A DNA stretch of 23,494 nt, from positions 1 to 23,494 of the forward strand of contig JBFELO010000076.1 of assembly GCA_041552055.1 (NCBI GenBank). Reading direction: 5' to 3'. This document shows, one piece after another, positions 6,368 through 14,453 of the stretch. Position numbers and translations under genes: made by a program. The notes beneath the pieces were generated by a model, which was given only the letters and a program-made list of their open reading frames with translations, searched no databases and was not told the origin of the DNA. This stretch comes from JBFELO01 sp041552055. GTDB taxonomy: Bacteria; Acidobacteriota; Thermoanaerobaculia; Thermoanaerobaculales; Sulfomarinibacteraceae. Every line of letters starts with the position of its first letter. Position 1 is the first letter of the stretch.

Positions 6368-8088
6368 AACGAACGACACTGATCGCGATCTGCACTTTCG
6401 TGGGGGTAGCGGCCATGGGCGCGGCCCCGGCCACGGCCCAGGTCGTGCACGACGCCGAGTACTACATCCTCGAGGCTCAGAACGGAAAGGTCTGGGAGGT
6501 CGAGGACGGACAGCTCGACGCCAAGCTCGCAGAGCTGCGCGAGAAGTACGGGCAGCCGCCCAACATTATTCACTTCATGTGGGACGACCAGCCGCTGGGC
6601 GCCGTGGGCATCAAGGCCTGGCAACAGATCCGGGGCTACGAAACCCCAAACCTCAACCGCATGGCCTCCGAAGGCATGCTCTTCACCCGCATGTACACCG
6701 AACCCTCCTGCACCCCGACCCGCGCCGCCTCTTGGACCGGCCAGCACGCTCGCCGTTCCGGAATGTACGCCGTGGGTTTCGGGATCGAGTACGAAGGCAT
6801 CGCCGCAGAGAACGTGACGATTGCTGAGGTGCTTTCGCAGGCCGGTTATGCCACGGCGTTCTACGGCAAGCAGCACCTCGGCGATATCGAAGAGGCGTAC
6901 CCCCACAATCAGGGCTATGACGAGTCCTTCTTCTCGATCTACAACCAGGTCGTCAGCCTGTGGAACGTCGAGGGTGAGGCCGCCAACGCGATCATCGGCC
7001 TCAAGAAGGAGCTGCTCGCCGACAACCCGTATCACATGGACAACAACTTCATCCAGGACGGCTATGTCTTCTTCGCCGAGGGCACCAAGGGCGGGGAGAC
7101 CCGTGAATGGTGCGGTACGACGCTCGAATGCTACAGGGCCTTCGATTCCGAGGCGGAAAGGCGCGCTCTCGCCTTCATCCGACGTAACGCCGAGGCGGAC
7201 AAGCCATTCTTCATTTCGTGGTGGCCTCAGTGGATCAGCTTCATTCCGGAACCAAAAAAGACCACGATACAGCGTGGGCTGGCAGCAGAGGGTTACACTA
7301 AGAACCTCGATCCAATGGCCGGTCGACTCATGGAAACGTTGCGCGAGCTTGGGATTGCCGAGAACACGCTGGTCATCGCCATGGCCGACAACGGACCCAT
7401 GACACACAACCCACCGCCCGGCGCCGGCCTTGGCGAAGGCCCGTTCCGCGGCGGCAAGGGCGATTACCTCGAGGGTGGTGTGAGGGTTTGTGCGCAGGCC
7501 TGGTGGCCGGGGGTCATCGAAGAGGGTCAGGTTGTCGGCGACATCATCCACGTGACCGATCTCTTCACTACCTTTGCCCGTCTGGCGGACGCGACGGAGT
7601 ACATCCCCACCGATCGCATCATCGACGGCATCGACCAGACCTCGTTGCTGCTCAATGGGGAGGGCCACAGCCGGCGCGATTATGTGTTCATCTACTCGGG
7701 ACCTCGGCTCGCAGCATCGGTGAAAGAGCACTACAAGATGCACTGGGTGTCCGCAGACCCGCTGCAGGCGGCGAGCGGTATCACTGCCGTCTTTGATCTC
7801 TACAACGATCACCGGGAGATGAATCCGATGGTGGTCGGAGGGTTCCAGTTCAAAGAGCCCTTCCGGCGTATGCGGGCGCGCCACGAGCTATGGATCGAGA
7901 AGTACCCGCACCTGGAAAGAGCGCACGGGCCAGCCTACACCGGGATCGTCAACGCGCGGCCGGAGACTGAGGCGTTGATCAACCCGCCGGTGGAGTTCAA
8001 GAGGCTGCCGTTCGACCCGCTCGAGTTCATCGAGCACCTGGACCAGCTTCCGTACGATCCCAGCGGCGAACCGACGCCGGGTGATTGA
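6364..8088 (+). CDS. Exported type I (formylglycine) sulfatase, paralogue 1
   Basis: A 574-residue arylsulfatase-superfamily hydrolase acting outside the cytoplasm. The signal peptide is about residues 1-25 (cleavage near ATA-QVV). Metal ligands begin in PNIIHFMWDD (Asp74-Asp75). The formylglycine motif CTPTR (Cys116, Arg120) follows, with TGQHARRSGM. Lys169/His171 lie in YGKQHLG (a variant of GKWHLG). Asp342-Asn343-Gly344 and Lys365 in RGGKGDYLEGG complete the site. No formylglycine-generating enzyme is in the window. AAGGAGG (6352-6358) lies five bases before the ATG. It is about the same length as the second sulfatase (11153), and both share an unusual ~45-residue N-terminal extension (HDAEYY.LEAQ.G). 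Confidence 0.93.
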   Translation: MKRTTLIAICTFVGVAAMGAAPATAQVVHDAEYYILEAQNGKVWEVEDGQLDAKLAELREKYGQPPNIIHFMWDDQPLGAVGIKAWQQIRGYETPNLNRMASEGMLFTRMYTEPSCTPTRAASWTGQHARRSGMYAVGFGIEYEGIAAENVTIAEVLSQAGYATAFYGKQHLGDIEEAYPHNQGYDESFFSIYNQVVSLWNVEGEAANAIIGLKKELLADNPYHMDNNFIQDGYVFFAEGTKGGETREWCGTTLECYRAFDSEAERRALAFIRRNAEADKPFFISWWPQWISFIPEPKKTTIQRGLAAEGYTKNLDPMAGRLMETLRELGIAENTLVIAMADNGPMTHNPPPGAGLGEGPFRGGKGDYLEGGVRVCAQAWWPGVIEEGQVVGDIIHVTDLFTTFARLADATEYIPTDRIIDGIDQTSLLLNGEGHSRRDYVFIYSGPRLAASVKEHYKMHWVSADPLQAASGITAVFDLYNDHREMNPMVVGGFQFKEPFRRMRARHELWIEKYPHLERAHGPAYTGIVNARPETEALINPPVEFKRLPFDPLEFIEHLDQLPYDPSGEPTPGD

Positions 8089-8156
8089 CGGTCAGTTCGA
8101 AATCGAGCCCGACCCCCTGTGGCGACCGGTGGACCGGGCCGATGTAAAGGAGAACC

Positions 8157-8885
8157 ATGATGAGAAAAGTCAGTTTCGTCGTGATGGCTCTGATTCTGAT
8201 GGGAATGGTTCCGGCCGTCGAGGCGCAGAGCGGCTCGGACGAGTGGGAGTTTCAGCTCGCACCGCTCTACCTGTGGGCCGTCACCCTCGAGGGAGATCTG
8301 ACGGCCCGGGGCCGCGACGTCCCAATCGTGCTGCCGTTCGACCAGGCGTTCGACAAGCTCGAGACGACCTTCACTATCCACTTCGAGGCGTGGAAGGGCC
8401 GCTGGGGGCTGCTGACCGACTTCAACTACATCGACCTGGCCAGCGACCAGAGCGTGGGACCGTTCAACTTCAACGTCAGCCTGGACAACCTCATCGCCGA
8501 GGCCTCGATCGCCCACCTGTTCGACGACGGGGCGTTCTTGTACTTCGGCGGGCGCTACTACGGGCTGGAGTCCAAGATCGCGGGCGACATGGGGCGTGAG
8601 CTCGCGACAGACAAGAGCTGGGTCGATCCGATCCTCGGCCTCGGATGGCGGCCGTCGCTGGGCAAGCGGTGGACCCTGGCCACCCGGTTCGACGTCGGCG
8701 GCTTCGGCGTCAGCTCGAAGCTGACCTGGATGGCGGAGGCCGCCATCGACTGGCAGGTCGGCAAGTTCATCGCTCTCGGCGCCGGCTACCGCGCGCTCGA
8801 CATCGACTACCAGGAGGAGTCCGAGGACTTCGCCTACGCCGTCCGCCACCACGGGCCTGCGGGCTACCTGCGCTTCTTCTGGTAG
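8157..8885 (+). CDS. Outer-membrane beta-barrel protein within the sulfatase locus
   Basis: A 242-residue exported protein. The signal peptide is residues 1-24 (FVVMALILMGMVPAVEAQ). The mature part has alternating barrel strands such as WEFQLAPLYLWAVTLEG, TFTIHFEAWKGRWGLLTDFNYI, AFLYFGGRYYGL and WTLATRFDVGGFG. It ends in GYLRFFW, the terminal aromatic expected for BAM-dependent outer-membrane insertion. AAAGGAG lies just upstream of the tandem ATGATG (8157/8160). It follows sulfatase 1 by 68 bases. A channel or anchoring role for the locus substrate is plausible, but the family is not one I can name. Confidence 0.82.
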   Translation: MMRKVSFVVMALILMGMVPAVEAQSGSDEWEFQLAPLYLWAVTLEGDLTARGRDVPIVLPFDQAFDKLETTFTIHFEAWKGRWGLLTDFNYIDLASDQSVGPFNFNVSLDNLIAEASIAHLFDDGAFLYFGGRYYGLESKIAGDMGRELATDKSWVDPILGLGWRPSLGKRWTLATRFDVGGFGVSSKLTWMAEAAIDWQVGKFIALGAGYRALDIDYQEESEDFAYAVRHHGPAGYLRFFW

Positions 8886-8950
8886 CGGGCAGACCGAAGC
8901 TCGTCGGGCACCTCGAAACTCGGACGGCGGACGAAACGAAAGGACACACC

Positions 8951-9616
8951 ATGCGGATCGTCAATATCGGATTACTCGTGCTCGCGTTGTCGGCACCGGG
9001 CCCCGTGTGGGCCCAGCAGGACACCGCGACCGTCGCGACCCGGATCAGCAATGCGCGTCAAGAGAACGCCCAGCGTACCCGCGACTACAGCTGGACCCGC
9101 CGCACCGAGGTCAAGGTCAAGGGGGAGACCAAGAACCTGACCACCGAGATCGTGCGCTACACGCCCGACGGTGAGCTGCAGAAAACCCCGATCTCCGAGG
9201 ACAAGGCGAAGTCTCCACGAGGGGTGCGCGGCAAGGTGGCGCAGAAGAAGGCGGGCGAGATGAAGGACTGGATGGCCGAGCTCGGCGAGCTGCTGCACGC
9301 CTACAGCCTGCCGACCGCCGGCAGCCTGCTCGACTTCCTCGACAAGGCCGCCACGGTGCCCGACGGGTCCGGGTACCGGCTCGTCGCCGCGGACGTGATT
9401 CAGTCCGGCGACCGCATGACACTGTGGGTCGACGAGGACTCCGGGCTGACCAAAACCGAGGTCCAGACCCAGTACGAGGGCAGCGACGTACAGCTCACCA
9501 CCGATCACGCCCGGACCCCGGACGGCCTCGACTACGTCGCCCGCACTTCGATCGTCGTGCCCGACAAGGACGTCGAGATGACGGTGGAGAACTTCTCGTA
9601 CAAACTGGAGCGTTGA
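8951..9616 (+). CDS. Exported protein of unknown function (possible LolA-like fold)
   Basis: A 221-residue protein. The signal peptide is about residues 1-21 (cleavage near VWA-QQ). The mature part is rich in antiparallel-strand patterns (YSWTRRTEVKVKGETK, MTLWVDEDSGLTKTEVQTQ, TSIVVPDKDVEMTVENFSY), compatible with a LolA/LolB-like half-barrel; that is inference only. No catalytic motif is seen. GAAAGGA lies before the ATG. It is 65 bases after the barrel gene and 10 bases before the MBL gene. The C-terminal ~28 residues are partly duplicated in a gene remnant at 10961-11044. Confidence 0.8.
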   Translation: MRIVNIGLLVLALSAPGPVWAQQDTATVATRISNARQENAQRTRDYSWTRRTEVKVKGETKNLTTEIVRYTPDGELQKTPISEDKAKSPRGVRGKVAQKKAGEMKDWMAELGELLHAYSLPTAGSLLDFLDKAATVPDGSGYRLVAADVIQSGDRMTLWVDEDSGLTKTEVQTQYEGSDVQLTTDHARTPDGLDYVARTSIVVPDKDVEMTVENFSYKLER

Positions 9617-9626
9617 GGAGCAATCA

Positions 9627-10922
9627 ATGAACACACGAAGAAAGACACTGACAGCGCTGTTGGCGGTCACCGTCATCGCGATCACCGTCGGCTTCATCGT
9701 CGGCAACAACCTGGCGACGGGAAACGAAGCCGAAGCCGCAGGTACGAACCAGTGGTCACCCACTCGACCCTACCCGACTCAAGAGGTGTACTTCCCTGGG
9801 ACGGAAGAGCTGGCCGACGACGAAATGCGGGTCATCGCCTGTGGCTCGGGCATGCCGATGCCCCGCCTCAGCCAGGCCGCTGCGTGCTTCCTGATCGAGC
9901 TCGGCAATGGTGACAAGTTCATCTTCGATCTCGGCACCGGTTCGTTCACGACCTTGTACGCCCTCGGCATGCCGCTCGACTACATGACCAAGATCTTCAT
10001 CAGCCACCAGCACGCCGATCACATGGGCGACCTGCCGACCCTCTGGATTTACGGAATGCAGAACGGTCGCTCCAAACCGCTCGAGATCTGGGGACCGGGT
10101 GGCGGTGGTATGCCCGACAGCTGGGGAACAAAAGCCGCGACCGAAGGCATCCTGAAGTTCTACAACTGGATGCTCGAGACCAGCAAGGGCGGCCTCGACA
10201 CCCGCTCGCTGGCCATGACCGTGCACGAGTTCGACTGGTCCAAGGTCAACAACGTGATCTACGAAAAGGACGGCGTGGTGATTCGCACCATTCCGGCCAT
10301 CCACCTCGAGGGCTCGGTCAGCTTCATTCTCGAGTGGAAGGGCATGAAGCTGGCCTTCTCCGGCGATACTCTGGCCAACAAGTGGTGGATCGAGCACGCC
10401 AAGGGCGCCGATCTGGCCATCCACGAGTGCTTCCTGCCCAACGAGTACTTCGTCTCCAGGTACAAGTTCCAGCCGGCAGAAGCGATCTACGTGAGCACCA
10501 TGGTGCACACCACGGCGCCGGTCTTCGGCAAGATCATGGCGGTGACCGAGCCCAAGCATGCCGTGGCTTACCACTTCCAGAACGACCCCGACACCCTGCC
10601 GGACGTGGTCTCGGCGGTGCGCCAGGTCTATGACGGGCCGGTGGACTTTGCAGTCGACGGCATGACCTGGAACATCACAAAGGACGGCGTGCGGACGCGC
10701 GTGGCCGTGATGAACTCGCAGCCCTACCCGCCGCCATCGGTGGTGGAGAGGCAGCAGGAGGCCCCCGGCGGAGAGAAGTACGAGACGCCGGATTGGATCC
10801 TGCAGGGCTTCGCCTGGGAGGCCATGCCCACTATGGACAAGGTCTTCGACGAGTTCAACGAGGAGTACGGCACCGACTTCGAGTTCCAGCTCAAGGCAAT
10901 GGAGCCCGACGCCGAGAAGTGA
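9627..10922 (+). CDS. Exported metallo-beta-lactamase-fold hydrolase
   Basis: A 431-residue MBL-fold metallohydrolase. The N-terminus has a hydrophobic signal or anchor (about residues 8-27, LTALLAVTVIAITVGFIVG), so it acts in the periplasm or on the membrane. The zinc motif HxHxDH is His127, His129, Asp131 and His132 in SHQHADHMGD. Later ligands appear in FSGDT, HECF and AYHFQ. The overall pattern (GSGMPMPRLSQAAACFLIE; DLGTGSF) resembles the RNase Z/arylsulfatase-type MBL branch. Proteins like this are sometimes labelled GntH-like in databases, which I cannot verify here. GAGGAG overlaps the previous stop and is six bases before the ATG. The substrate is unknown; esters or sulfate esters are possibilities. 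Confidence 0.88.
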   Translation: MNTRRKTLTALLAVTVIAITVGFIVGNNLATGNEAEAAGTNQWSPTRPYPTQEVYFPGTEELADDEMRVIACGSGMPMPRLSQAAACFLIELGNGDKFIFDLGTGSFTTLYALGMPLDYMTKIFISHQHADHMGDLPTLWIYGMQNGRSKPLEIWGPGGGGMPDSWGTKAATEGILKFYNWMLETSKGGLDTRSLAMTVHEFDWSKVNNVIYEKDGVVIRTIPAIHLEGSVSFILEWKGMKLAFSGDTLANKWWIEHAKGADLAIHECFLPNEYFVSRYKFQPAEAIYVSTMVHTTAPVFGKIMAVTEPKHAVAYHFQNDPDTLPDVVSAVRQVYDGPVDFAVDGMTWNITKDGVRTRVAVMNSQPYPPPSVVERQQEAPGGEKYETPDWILQGFAWEAMPTMDKVFDEFNEEYGTDFEFQLKAMEPDAEK

Positions 10923-10960
10923 ACCTGTCGGTCCTTCTGGGCCACGGCCAGACTCAAGAC

Positions 10961-11044
10961 AGTCTCGACGACGTGTCACGCACCAACATCGTTTTGTTCG
11001 ACGAGAACGTGGAGATGACGGCCGACAACTTGTCGTACGACAGA
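10961..11044 (+). pseudogene. Remnant of a second copy of the exported protein (C-terminus)
   Basis: In the 230-base gap between the MBL gene and sulfatase 2, one frame encodes SLDDVSRTNIVLFDENVEM, then TADNLSYDR. This aligns without gaps to the C-terminal end of the protein at 8951-9616 (GLDYVARTSIVVPDKDVEM, then TVENFSYKLER), with roughly 60% identical residues. No start codon or ribosome-binding site serves this fragment, and the rest of the gene is missing. It lies just upstream of the paralogous sulfatase, implying loss from an ancient duplicated block. Confidence 0.75.
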
Positions 11045-11152
11045 GCATCGATGACGGGCACACCGCGCGGGCTTCGCAAACGAAACAGTCGCCCGTGAGT
11101 CGGTAACAGGGTTGTTGAACACGTTGGCAGGACACAAGAAAGGAGAAAGACA

Positions 11153-12871
11153 ATGAACCGGATCATAGCGACCATCGGTATCGTGGCCGTTCTCGGGCTC
11201 ACGACGTCAGGTACCGCCTCGGCCCAGGAGATCATCCACGATGCGGAGTACTACGTGCTCGAGGCGCAGCACGGCGAGCGCTGGGCCGAGCAGGACGAGG
11301 TGCTGCAGGCCAAGCTTGACGCCCTTCGAGAGAAGCACGGCGCCCCGCCCAACATCATCCATGTCATGTGGGACGACACTCCGGTGGGAGAGGTCGGCAT
11401 TCCGCACCTCCAGAAGAACCGGGGGTTCGAAACCCCGATCATGAACGAGTTCGCGTCCGAAGGGATCTACTTCACCCGGATGTACACGGAGCCGAGCTGC
11501 ACGCCGAGCCGCGCGGCGGTCCTGACGGGGCGGCACGCGGTCCGCAACGGCATGTACAACGTCGGATTTCCCTACGAGTACGGTGGATTGGCCGCGACGG
11601 AGGTCACCATCGCCGAGGTCCTCGGCGAGGCCGGCTACGCCACCGGTTTCTACGGCAAGGCCCATCAGGGCGATGTCGAGCAGAGCTACATGACCAACCA
11701 GGGCTTCGACGAGGCGCTGTGGGCTCCCTACAACCAGGTGCCCAGCCTCTACGTGCCGAGGGCGCAGCGTGGGGTGCTGATGCCGACGATCATGTACCCG
11801 GAAATGTTCCCGGAGGACCCGTACGACATCGACAAGGGCTGGCGCCCCAGGGGCTACGTGTGGGCCCTCGAGGGGGTCAAGGGCGGTCCCGTACGGGAGT
11901 TCGGAACCCCTCCCGACGAAGGCGACTACTACGGCCTGGAGAGGGAGTTTCACAGGCGGACGATCGAGTTCATCAGGAAGAACGCCGCAGCGAAGAAACC
12001 GTTCTTCGTGGCCTGGTGGCCCCAAATCAACTCGTTCCTGAACATCGACCCGAAAGAGGACCCGATGACCCTGTCCTACGGTGTCCTGCAGGAGGGCCTC
12101 GCCAGGATCGACGTGATGGTCGGCGAGCTCTTGGAGGAGGTGAAGAAGGCGGGAATCGACGACAACACGCTGATCATCCTCATGGCCGACAACGGCCCGA
12201 TGACGCATGACGGACCTCCCGGCATGGTCGAGCACATCTACCGCGGCGGCAAGGGCGACTACTGGGAAGGTGCGCTCCGCGTCCCGGCGTTCGCCCGCTG
12301 GCCCGGAGTCATCGAGGAGGGTCAGATCGTCGGCGACATCATCCACGAGACCGACCTCTTCACCACCTTCGCGAACCTGGCCGGAGCGAAGCAGTACATC
12401 CCGACCGACCGGATCATCGATGGGCTCGACCAGACGGCGGTCTTCCTGGAAGGCGACACCCACAGCCGCCGCGACTACGTCTTCGTCTACACCGGCAACC
12501 AGCTGGCGGCGACCGTCAAGGGGCGGTTCAAGCGTCGGTGGGAGGGGGAGAAGCCAGGGCTTTCGGGCGCCGCCTTCTACGACCTCTACAACGATCCGCG
12601 CGAGGTGCAGCCCAAGATGCTCCCCGGTTTCCCTTCCAAGGGCATGTTCACGATCATGAAGATCCGTCACCTGATGATGAAGGAGGCCTTTCCCGACCAG
12701 GGCCAGGTCCGCGACTTCCCGTTCAAGAACATCGAGAATGCGCGGCCGGAGACCATCGAGGCCTCCAAACCACGCATCGCACCGGATACGAAGATCCCGT
12801 TCGACCCCCGCGAGGCCATCATGCAGGTGCCCGAGTGGGAGAATCTGGATCCGACCTGGGGCCTTCCGTAG
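11153..12871 (+). CDS. Exported type I (formylglycine) sulfatase, paralogue 2
   Basis: A 572-residue paralogue of the sulfatase at 6364, sharing its architecture throughout. The signal peptide is about residues 1-24 (cleavage near ASA-QE). Metal ligands are in PNIIHVMWDD. The formylglycine motif CTPSR has Cys116, with TGRHAVRNGM. YGKAHQGD is a variant of GKWHLG with the Lys and His retained. Asp346-Asn347-Gly348 and RGGKGDYWEGALRVP follow. Compared with paralogue 1, the insert around residues 190-260 differs (extra YVPRAQRGVLMPTIMYPEMF), so the pocket probably accepts another substrate. AAAGGAG lies seven bases before the ATG. Activation needs a formylglycine-generating enzyme encoded elsewhere. 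Confidence 0.93.
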   Translation: MNRIIATIGIVAVLGLTTSGTASAQEIIHDAEYYVLEAQHGERWAEQDEVLQAKLDALREKHGAPPNIIHVMWDDTPVGEVGIPHLQKNRGFETPIMNEFASEGIYFTRMYTEPSCTPSRAAVLTGRHAVRNGMYNVGFPYEYGGLAATEVTIAEVLGEAGYATGFYGKAHQGDVEQSYMTNQGFDEALWAPYNQVPSLYVPRAQRGVLMPTIMYPEMFPEDPYDIDKGWRPRGYVWALEGVKGGPVREFGTPPDEGDYYGLEREFHRRTIEFIRKNAAAKKPFFVAWWPQINSFLNIDPKEDPMTLSYGVLQEGLARIDVMVGELLEEVKKAGIDDNTLIILMADNGPMTHDGPPGMVEHIYRGGKGDYWEGALRVPAFARWPGVIEEGQIVGDIIHETDLFTTFANLAGAKQYIPTDRIIDGLDQTAVFLEGDTHSRRDYVFVYTGNQLAATVKGRFKRRWEGEKPGLSGAAFYDLYNDPREVQPKMLPGFPSKGMFTIMKIRHLMMKEAFPDQGQVRDFPFKNIENARPETIEASKPRIAPDTKIPFDPREAIMQVPEWENLDPTWGLP

Positions 12872-12903
12872 TCATGACGGTATCGATGACGTGCTGATGT
12901 CAT

Positions 12904-12925
12904 GGGCCTGCCTCCGGGCGGGCCC
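12904..12925 (+). terminator. GC-rich hairpin after sulfatase 2 (weak terminator candidate)
   Basis: GGGCCTGCC, loop TCCG, GGCGGGCCC: a 9-bp stem with one G-T wobble, 33 bases past the sulfatase stop. No T-tract follows, so intrinsic termination is doubtful. It may act as a pause or mRNA-stabilising hairpin between sulfatase 2 and the downstream lipoprotein genes. Confidence 0.35.
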
Positions 12926-12944
12926 GTGTTCCACCCGCCCGACC

Positions 12945-12972
12945 GATGCTGGATGCTCGATGCTCGATGCTG
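12945..12972. repeat. Four tandem 7-bp GATGCT(G/C) units
   Basis: GATGCTG, GATGCTC, GATGCTC, GATGCTG run head to tail, followed by GATACGA. The 7-bp period and GATGC core match the much longer array at 14308. The array lies 55 bases upstream of the ribosome-binding-site-supported start of the next gene, in non-coding sequence. Confidence 0.8.
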
Positions 12973-13027
12973 GATACGAAGAAGCTGGCCGCTCCATGAG
13001 CTGACGGAGGCGCCCCAGGAGGTGATC

Positions 13028-14188
13028 GTGGGATCGAATGAAAAAGGAACGTCACGTCGAGAGTTCGTCAAGTCTGCGGCCGTGGCCGCGGGTGCGGCCG
13101 GGGCGCTGACCGCGTGCGGTGGGACGCCCTCGCATACGGGCAGCCACAAATCGGGGTCGCCGGCAGACTCGACGGACGGACTTCCCATCACGGTCGCGGG
13201 CTATACCTACGATCGTGTTCAGGCACTGATCGATGGGCGGGTGCCGATCGAAGGCTGCCGCGTCACCTTTGAAAAAGGCGGCATCAGCGACCTCAACACG
13301 CACGTCCTCAGCGGGCCGCAGACCATCGAGGTCACCGAGATCGGCCTCCACCCCTACATGCTTGGCGTCGCCAATGACGGTATCCGGGGCTACAGCCTGT
13401 TGCCGATCTTCCCGCTGCGGACCTTTCGGCACAAGAGCATCTTCATACGCACCGACCGGGGAATCGACAGACCCGAGGATCTCCGGGGCAGGACCATCGC
13501 CACTCCGGGTTACTCCTCGTCCTCGCTGACGTGGATCCGCGGAATGCTCGAGGACGAATATGGCATAACACCCCAGGACGTCACGTGGGTGGTGTCAAAG
13601 AAGGACTCGTCGGCCAACGTTTCGGGATCGGTCTCAAAGCAGGAAAACGTGATCCCCGAGGGCATCGAGGTCGTCGAGGGACCGCCCGGGCTCGACGAGT
13701 CCGATCTACTCGAAAGGGGCGAGGTCGACGCCCTCTTTCACGCCATCGAACCACGGGCCTTTGTCGAGCGCGACCCGACCGTGGCGCGGCTGTTCCCCGA
13801 TTCCCGCCAGGCCGAACGAGCCTACTTCGCCAAGACCGGGATTTTCCCGATCATGCATGCGGTGGCCGTGCGGGACGACGTGATCGACGAGAACCCATGG
13901 ATTCTCAAGGCCGTCTTCACCGCGTACTCCCGGGCCAAGAAGATGAACGACGAGTACCTGAGGAAGGTCGGCTGGGCGATGGTGTCGCTGCCGTGGTTCG
14001 GTCAAGAGCTCGACGAGACTCGCGAACTCATGGGCGACAACTACTGGCCCTACGGCATCGAACCCAACCGAAAGACCCTCGAGACGCTCTTCCGTTACTC
14101 CCACGAGCAGGGCCTCGCCAGCCGTAGGCTCACCGTCGAGGAGCTGTTTCATCCGTCGTCGCTGGAGTTCGCAGAGGAACTGACCTGA
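13028..14188 (+). CDS. Tat-exported lipoprotein, PBP2 / 4,5-dihydroxyphthalate decarboxylase-like fold
   Basis: A 386-residue protein. The RR motif SRREFVKS (Arg10-Arg11), an alanine-rich hydrophobic core and the lipobox LTAC (Cys30) predict Tat export and lipidation. The mature part resembles the 4,5-dihydroxyphthalate decarboxylase / NMT1-like PBP2 group: GYTYDRVQALIDGRVPIEGC, EVTEIGLHPYML, RTFRHKSIFIRTDRGIDRPEDLRGRTIATPGYSSSS.TWIRGMLEDEYG, DALFHAIEPRAF. Members are either binding proteins or decarboxylases; export favours solute binding. The GTG at 13028 has AGGAGG (13017-13022) five bases upstream; a longer frame from 12902 would run through the 7-bp repeat. No ABC permease or ATPase is nearby. 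Confidence 0.82.
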   Translation: MGSNEKGTSRREFVKSAAVAAGAAGALTACGGTPSHTGSHKSGSPADSTDGLPITVAGYTYDRVQALIDGRVPIEGCRVTFEKGGISDLNTHVLSGPQTIEVTEIGLHPYMLGVANDGIRGYSLLPIFPLRTFRHKSIFIRTDRGIDRPEDLRGRTIATPGYSSSSLTWIRGMLEDEYGITPQDVTWVVSKKDSSANVSGSVSKQENVIPEGIEVVEGPPGLDESDLLERGEVDALFHAIEPRAFVERDPTVARLFPDSRQAERAYFAKTGIFPIMHAVAVRDDVIDENPWILKAVFTAYSRAKKMNDEYLRKVGWAMVSLPWFGQELDETRELMGDNYWPYGIEPNRKTLETLFRYSHEQGLASRRLTVEELFHPSSLEFAEELT

Positions 14189-14225
14189 GTGGCGCTCCCG
14201 GTCAGCAGGGGAGTATCCGGCTGCA

Positions 14226-14241
14226 GATCACCGTGGTGATC
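14226..14241. repeat. Short inverted repeat GATCACC-GT-GGTGATC
   Basis: Perfect 7-bp arms with a 2-base centre, 38 bases downstream of the Tat lipoprotein stop. No T-tract follows. It could be a small operator for the downstream phosphatase gene, or chance. Confidence 0.3.
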
Positions 14242-14302
14242 GGGAGTCGAATCGTGTAGGGCAGATGCCAGATCTGTGACGGCGTAGCCGAAGGCGAAGC
14301 CG

Positions 14303-14379
<77 letters not shown>

Positions 14380-14453
14380 CAAACGGTGATCCTCTGTTGG
14401 TGGGAGTCAAGAGGGTCGAGAGTCAGAGTGTCGCTGTTGGGAGGAGACGAGCT

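Noticed and set aside
6154..7884. 576-codon minus-strand frame opposite sulfatase 1 (and a similar one, 11207-12670, opposite sulfatase 2)
   Set aside because: These are antisense shadows of the sulfatase genes with no ribosome-binding site and no recognisable protein features.
11425..11445. tRNA T-loop-like stretch GGGGGTTCGAAACCCCG
   Set aside because: It lies inside the sulfatase 2 coding sequence (NRGFETP), and the homologous position in sulfatase 1 has similar codons. No acceptor, D or anticodon stems surround it.
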